Position numbers and translations under genes: made by a program. Under the pieces are notes generated by a model. It was given only the letters and a program-made list of their open reading frames with translations. It was not told where the DNA came from and did no database searches. This document shows positions 13,991 through 17,865 of a stretch of 17,865 nt of DNA, one piece after another. Origin of the DNA: JAWXUK01 sp044432725. GTDB lineage: Bacteria > Bacillota > Clostridia > Oscillospirales > Oscillospiraceae. The DNA lies in NCBI GenBank assembly GCA_044432725.1, contig JAWXUL010000038.1:1-17865 (forward strand), written 5' to 3'. Each line of letters starts with the position of its first letter. The first letter of the stretch is position 1.

Positions 13991-15073
13991 TTACTGTATT
14001 CCAATGAATTCTAAAACTTCCGCTTCGGTTGGTACTTCCAATGGTTTTTCTACGATATTCTTAATTGGACTAAAAATATTTTTATTGATTGTGATAAGAA
14101 TTCTACTAGTTAAATGAGATATAAATTCAGGGTTATCATATTCTTTCTTAACCTGTATATTTTTGCTAAAATCCCTCAAAGATTTATTTATAACTTTTTC
14201 TATATACTCTACTTCTAGGGTCTTTTTGTCCCCCAACGAACTATCATCAGTAACTTTTGAACTATATATATCAATAATTAAGAAAGTTTGTGGTGCAAAA
14301 ACGAGTCTTTCTAGTACAAGTGACCACCATTTGTTATCTGTATCCCCTATTGAAGAACCATAAATGTAAATAATATTACTTTCTAAAATAATGGATTCGC
14401 ACGCAGAATCTTCTCCTAAACCTAAGTATCCAGTCCTTTCTGGTTTGATAAAATCTACACTATGGTTTGGCAATTCAGAAAATATATCCTTATTTTCTAT
14501 TTGTGATAAGTTATCAACACCAAAAACAATATCATTGTCCGCTAGTTTTCCGTGAATATGGTGAACTTCTATAGGTAACTCATCTTCAGCTGGTTGATAT
14601 TGGGAGAGAATTTCTTCAAGAGAGTTTGTATAATTCAATGTCAGGAAGGCACATTTTAAACGTCCCGAAAGGGGCGCATTTTTCAGAGTTCTTATATCTA
14701 CTGGTTTTAGTGTTGATAAAATTCTCTCAAAAAGTTCGCCGAATAAGGATAAATCTAACTCCTCAGTTAATATGGGGAAATTCAAATACTCTTTTTGGAT
14801 ATATTTGGTAAGTTCTACTTCAATATCTTTTTGACACTGGTGATATTCAATTGGTGTTTTCACATTAACAGAATGTCTACCGAATGTCATTTCTAAATCC
14901 GACCAATTATCAAAGCTTTTAATAGATTCCACATATTCAACAAAATTTCTTTTTTCAGAAATTGAATCTGTAGAACATTCAATCTCTTTGTAATATTCAT
15001 AAAAATCTTGGAAACTTGTTTTTAACCCAAGATTTATATCAAACCCATTTCCTAGTATAAAAGTTAAATTCAT
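13991..15073 (-). CDS. AbiH family abortive-infection protein
   Basis: 360 residues, a normal length for AbiH (PF14253). The family's marks are visible: the N-terminal glycine-rich nucleotide-binding-like strand FILGNGFDINLGLKTSFQDF (residues 5-24), FLTLNYTNSLEEIL (143-156), VHHIHGKLADNDIVFGV (170-186) and IYIYGSSIGDTDNKWW (235-250). AbiH was first described as a lactococcal phage-resistance protein acting by abortive infection; its chemistry is not settled, though the fold pattern is SIR2-like in layout. Start ATG 15073 has AGAGGAGA and lies 15 bases after the hsdS stop, so it is in the restriction operon. It is more AT-rich than hsdM, suggesting later entry. Before the MntA-HepT insertion, hsdR would have followed it by 18 bases. 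Confidence 0.85.
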   Translation of the reverse strand: MNLTFILGNGFDINLGLKTSFQDFYEYYKEIECSTDSISEKRNFVEYVESIKSFDNWSDLEMTFGRHSVNVKTPIEYHQCQKDIEVELTKYIQKEYLNFPILTEELDLSLFGELFERILSTLKPVDIRTLKNAPLSGRLKCAFLTLNYTNSLEEILSQYQPAEDELPIEVHHIHGKLADNDIVFGVDNLSQIENKDIFSELPNHSVDFIKPERTGYLGLGEDSACESIILESNIIYIYGSSIGDTDNKWWSLVLERLVFAPQTFLIIDIYSSKVTDDSSLGDKKTLEVEYIEKVINKSLRDFSKNIQVKKEYDNPEFISHLTSRILITINKNIFSPIKNIVEKPLEVPTEAEVLEFIGIQ

Positions 15074-15088
15074 TCAATATTCTCCTCT

Positions 15089-16213
15089 CTACCCCTCAAA
15101 ATACCCCTGCAACAATCCCCCAAAAAGCTGTTCTGCTTCACGCAACCCCTCTTGTACCAGAGCCTTTTCCTCCTCGATTTTCTCCACAATCTGGGCGAAT
15201 TGTTCTTGGAGAGGGAGGGGAGGGAGGATAAATGCGAGGTTATTCAATATTTTCATTGTTAAGAACTTTGTACTAGAACCTTTTGACTGTAGTCTAAGAA
15301 GGTTTAATTTTTGTTCAAGAAGAATTTTAAATAAGATGTATTTCTTGTTATCTCCTTTTAACGTCAACACATAAGTTCTTTGGTAAGCATTGAATTTTCC
15401 TACATAATGCTTAACATCATAGATACCAGCAGCATTGTTTCCAGCTAAAAGCAATGCTTCACAATCAAAAGCATATTCATTTATTCTTAAAATTTCTTTT
15501 GAACAAGTAAAAAAAGGATACTCCCCATTTATATCCATTTGATTTGAGTCTAATTTTCCTGTGGTCACATTAAAAACATTATCCCAAGGAATGACCTCCC
15601 ACCCCTTTTCATTCTCCACAGGGTCACCAAACATCTCATAAAAAACCGACTGCACCAATTTCTCCAATTCCGTCAGCTTTTGCCGATACCCCTCGATGAT
15701 TTCCGTGGCAAGGTCGAGAGTTTTCGCCATGTGTTGCTGTGTTTCTAGGGGTGGGAGGGGGATTACTAAATCTGAAATATTCTTTAAAGACAAATTAAGT
15801 TGTGCTACTCCCTGTTTTTGCTTATTTGTTTGATTTTTAACCACATCTGATGACAAAACAACTGTAATGTATTTAAGACAAACATTTTTGTTTTTTATTC
15901 TAATTAAAGCAAGGGCTTGATTTGTATTTGCAGGTAAGATATTTTTAGGAACTAATGCAACTCGCCCTAATGCTCCAGCAATAGAAAATAAGACGTCATT
16001 TTCTTGTAATTGGGAACGTTTTAATTTATCATGACATTCCTCTGTAATATATTGAAATTTTTCTAAATAAAAATCACCTTTACTAGAAATACTTTCAATT
16101 TTCACAAAATTTATACCTTCTTCGACAAATTGATATTTCAAAGTTGTTGGTGTAGTTCCTTTAGTAATTACTTCAGCTAAATCCCCCAACTTCACCATTT
16201 CCCACTGGCTCAT
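15089..16213 (-). CDS. hsdS: Type I restriction-modification specificity subunit HsdS
   Basis: 374 residues from ATG 16213, which overlaps the hsdM stop by four bases (ATGA) and follows GAGGGGGT at 8-base spacing. A longer upstream frame exists but has no ribosome binding site and starts inside hsdM. Two target-recognition domains (about 6-150 and 200-335) each begin with a W(E/x)xxxLGDLxxVxTG-like segment (WEMVKLGDLAEVITKG; WEVIPWDNVFNVTTGK) and each ends in IPLPPLETQQ or LPPLPLQEQF followed by a conserved helix. The helices set the distance between the two half-sites. It binds two HsdM and directs both methylation and cutting. The two recognition segments are clearly more AT-rich than the conserved helices, the usual sign of domain shuffling. 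The target sequence cannot be read off. Confidence 0.93.
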   Translation of the reverse strand: MSQWEMVKLGDLAEVITKGTTPTTLKYQFVEEGINFVKIESISSKGDFYLEKFQYITEECHDKLKRSQLQENDVLFSIAGALGRVALVPKNILPANTNQALALIRIKNKNVCLKYITVVLSSDVVKNQTNKQKQGVAQLNLSLKNISDLVIPLPPLETQQHMAKTLDLATEIIEGYRQKLTELEKLVQSVFYEMFGDPVENEKGWEVIPWDNVFNVTTGKLDSNQMDINGEYPFFTCSKEILRINEYAFDCEALLLAGNNAAGIYDVKHYVGKFNAYQRTYVLTLKGDNKKYILFKILLEQKLNLLRLQSKGSSTKFLTMKILNNLAFILPPLPLQEQFAQIVEKIEEEKALVQEGLREAEQLFGGLLQGYFEG

Positions 16214-17694
16214 GGTAACAACCCCCTCAATTCTGCTTCTTTCAGGGCGATTTCTTTGCTGATACACTCCAACTTTTCCAAAATCACAGTCGGTTTCTCG
16301 TATTCCACTTTCTCATAGACAAATTCTTTATAACGGTTCAGGGATAAATCATATTTATTCTCGGCAATCTCTTCTTTTGGGACAAAAAAGCTTTGAGCCG
16401 TCCGTGGATTCTCTGTTTCCCCCTCCAAATTGTGAAAACGAGCGATAATATCAGGAATATCGTTGTCCTCAATCTCTTTTCTCTTATCGTCCAAAGAAAG
16501 ACCATCGGCTTTCATCTCGTAAAACCAGACGTTTTCCGTGCCACCAATCCCAGTTTTGGAGAAAATCAAAATTGCTGTACTCACCCCAGCATAAGGCTTA
16601 AACACACCAGAAGGCATGGAAATCACCCCTTGCAAGAGATGATTCTCCACCAATTCCTTGCGAATAGACACAAAAGCCTTGTTAGAGCCAGACAAAACCC
16701 CATCAGGGACGATACAGGCACAGCGACCACCCACTTTCAGCATACGCAAAAACAGGGCAAGAAAAAGAAGTTCCGTCCGATTGGTATCGGTGACGGCTTT
16801 CAAATTATCGTGAATACTATCCTTGTCCACCGTGCCAGCAAAGGGAGGATTTGCCAGAATTAAGCTGTATTTAGAACTGATTTCGTTCTGTTTTGACACA
16901 GAATCACGATATTCAATGTGAGGATTGCCGATAGAGTGGAGCATAAGGTTCATTGCTGACAGTCGCAGCATGGTTTCGTCAGAATCGAATCCAGAAAAAG
17001 CCGTGCTCCCAAAATGCTCCCACTGTTCCGAGATCATGGTGGCTTCATATTCTCGACGGATATACTCGGTGGATGACACCAAAAATCCAGCTGTTCCACA
17101 AGCTGGATCACAGATCCAGTCATCAGGGGTGGGGGACATCAGCTGCACCATCATATCACGGATATGTTTTGGCGTGCGAAACTGCCCATTTTGCCCTGCT
17201 GTGGCTAGTTTCCCTAACATATACTCGTACAAATCCCCAAGCATATCTTGGTCGGTGATGTCCTCTTCATAGAGTTTATCCAGTTCTGTGACCACTTTTT
17301 CCAGAAGTTGCTTCTTCCCCTCTGGAAAGGCAAACATGGCGTCTTTCATGTAACGAGAAAAGGCAGTTTGCTCCTGATTATCTCCATTTTGCCCTAAAGT
17401 TTTGATGAAAGGAAAGACTTTTGTGCTGATGACTTCATAAATCTCTCTGGCTTCTTTGTGTTTGAAATTACACCAACGCATCTCTTGCCCCTCTGGGGTT
17501 TGTGGGAAGATTTTAGGGGATGTTTCCCCAGTTAACTGGTCTAAACTCTCAGATTCTAACTCTTTTTCGTCTAAAGAGCGAATAAACATGAGATAAGTCA
17601 TCTGCTCCACCACGGTGATGGGGTTCGTGATCCCCCCTCCCCAGATGTCAGTCCAGATTTTGTCAATTTTGTTACGAATATCTGATGATAGCAT
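16210..17694 (-). CDS. hsdM: Type I restriction-modification N6-adenine methyltransferase HsdM
   Basis: 494 residues. The N-terminal helical domain (DIRNKIDKIWTDIWGGG...) pairs with HsdS. The catalytic domain has motif I DPACGTAGF (about residues 196-204) for S-adenosylmethionine and motif IV NPPF (282-285) for flipping and methylating adenine. TAGQNGQFRTPKHI before motif I is also typical. Two ATGs lie in frame; AAGGAGA touches the first (17700), leaving almost no spacing, and is seven bases from the second (17694), so I take 17694. The promoter at 17727-17755 makes it the first gene of the six-gene run, protecting host DNA before HsdR is made. Nothing essential looks missing. Confidence 0.94.
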   Translation of the reverse strand: MLSSDIRNKIDKIWTDIWGGGITNPITVVEQMTYLMFIRSLDEKELESESLDQLTGETSPKIFPQTPEGQEMRWCNFKHKEAREIYEVISTKVFPFIKTLGQNGDNQEQTAFSRYMKDAMFAFPEGKKQLLEKVVTELDKLYEEDITDQDMLGDLYEYMLGKLATAGQNGQFRTPKHIRDMMVQLMSPTPDDWICDPACGTAGFLVSSTEYIRREYEATMISEQWEHFGSTAFSGFDSDETMLRLSAMNLMLHSIGNPHIEYRDSVSKQNEISSKYSLILANPPFAGTVDKDSIHDNLKAVTDTNRTELLFLALFLRMLKVGGRCACIVPDGVLSGSNKAFVSIRKELVENHLLQGVISMPSGVFKPYAGVSTAILIFSKTGIGGTENVWFYEMKADGLSLDDKRKEIEDNDIPDIIARFHNLEGETENPRTAQSFFVPKEEIAENKYDLSLNRYKEFVYEKVEYEKPTVILEKLECISKEIALKEAELRGLLP

Positions 17695-17726
17695 AATCAT
17701 TCTCCTTTGTGGATTTTGTTCCTTCT

Positions 17727-17755
17727 ATTATACCAAAATCTGACTTGGTTTGCAA
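17727..17755 (-). promoter_or_regulatory. Promoter of the restriction/defence operon
   Basis: On the minus strand TTGCAA (17755-17750), exactly 17 bp, and TATAAT (17732-17727), about 33 bases before the hsdM start. It is the best match to consensus in the window and likely serves hsdM through at least abiH. Confidence 0.8.
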
Positions 17756-17797
17756 GTGTTCTGAGGGGTTATTCTTAGAAATCTTTCAATTTCTATC

Positions 17798-17829
17798 AAA
17801 AAAGGAGAGCCGAATTTCTTCAGCTCCCC
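17798..17829 (-). terminator. Terminator of a gene beyond the right edge
   Basis: On the minus strand an 11-bp stem with a GAAA tetraloop (17829-17819 with 17814-17804, G-T pairs included) is followed by six T (17803-17798). It isolates the hsdM promoter from upstream transcription. Confidence 0.8.
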
Positions 17830-17844
17830 ATGTGCTAGGGTTAG

Positions 17845-17865
17845 TTACCTATCCCAATCATCCTC
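17845..17865 (-). CDS. Possible 3' tail of an upstream gene
   Basis: On the minus strand the last bases read E-D-D-W-D-R and then TAA (17847-17845), followed 16 bases later by a strong terminator. Frame choice is not certain, since a second frame is also open until about 17842. Presence of a minus-strand gene ending here is likely; identity is unknown. Confidence 0.35.
   Translation of the reverse strand, partial: EDDWDR

Noticed and set aside
15089..16213. Phase-variable hsdS by inversion
   Set aside because: There is no second hsdS fragment or inverted repeat of recognition domains in the window, and the only recombinase is far away and of element type.
16393..17272. Plus-strand frames of over 100 codons inside hsdM
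   Set aside because: Antisense shadows of a well-conserved methylase gene with no ribosome binding sites or family resemblance.

Overview
The window is low-GC DNA from a Gram-positive bacterium of the Bacillota. The evidence is AT-rich spacers, strong AGGAGG-type ribosome binding sites, TTGnnn-17 bp-TATAAT-type promoters and hairpin-plus-T-run terminators. The protein families (XRE regulators, AP2/Arm-type tyrosine integrase, DUF4258/YgiT toxin-antitoxin, DUF1848, AbiH) fit too. Genus cannot be decided from sequence alone. There are no rRNA, tRNA or CRISPR features.

Left part (1-1842): a fragment of a mobile-element replication/control module. A gene running off the left edge and a small HTH gene are on the minus strand. 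They are divergent from an XRE repressor-like gene across a compact double promoter with repeated GATACA half-sites. Downstream lies a decayed second copy of the minus-strand pair. Middle-left (1843-3800): a crotonase-family gene and a DUF1848 (radical-SAM-like) gene, each with clear signals. Then (3757-5165, minus) a tyrosine integrase translationally coupled to a MobC/ribbon-helix-helix-like mobilisation protein, with no relaxase in view. A largely gene-free stretch (5166-5956) carries repeated GAGTAC motifs, an orphan terminator and protein-tail relics. It is followed by a DUF4258-YgiT toxin-antitoxin operon (5957-6495, plus).

Right part (6699-17694, all minus): one anti-phage island reading hsdM - hsdS - abiH - fused MntA/HepT - hsdR - metallophosphoesterase/P-loop ATPase. 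The promoter of the hsdM gene lies at 17727-17755. The methylase and specificity genes of a type I restriction-modification system are separated from the motor/nuclease gene by two abortive-infection-type genes, and a third defence-like gene follows hsdR. The MntA/HepT gene sits between 19-bp direct repeats that are copies of the hsdR start, so it looks like a recent insertion that kept its own promoter. It is one continuous reading frame joining antitoxin and toxin, yet it keeps a near-perfect internal ribosome binding site and ATG at the toxin start. The 1010-residue metallophosphoesterase-ATPase looks like a STAND/NLR-style sensor-effector.

The genes plausibly work as layers: modification and restriction first, then AbiH, MntA/HepT and the phosphoesterase-ATPase as back-up growth-arrest or nucleic-acid-attack modules. 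The layering is inference; the gene order, shared strand, short spacings and motifs are seen directly.
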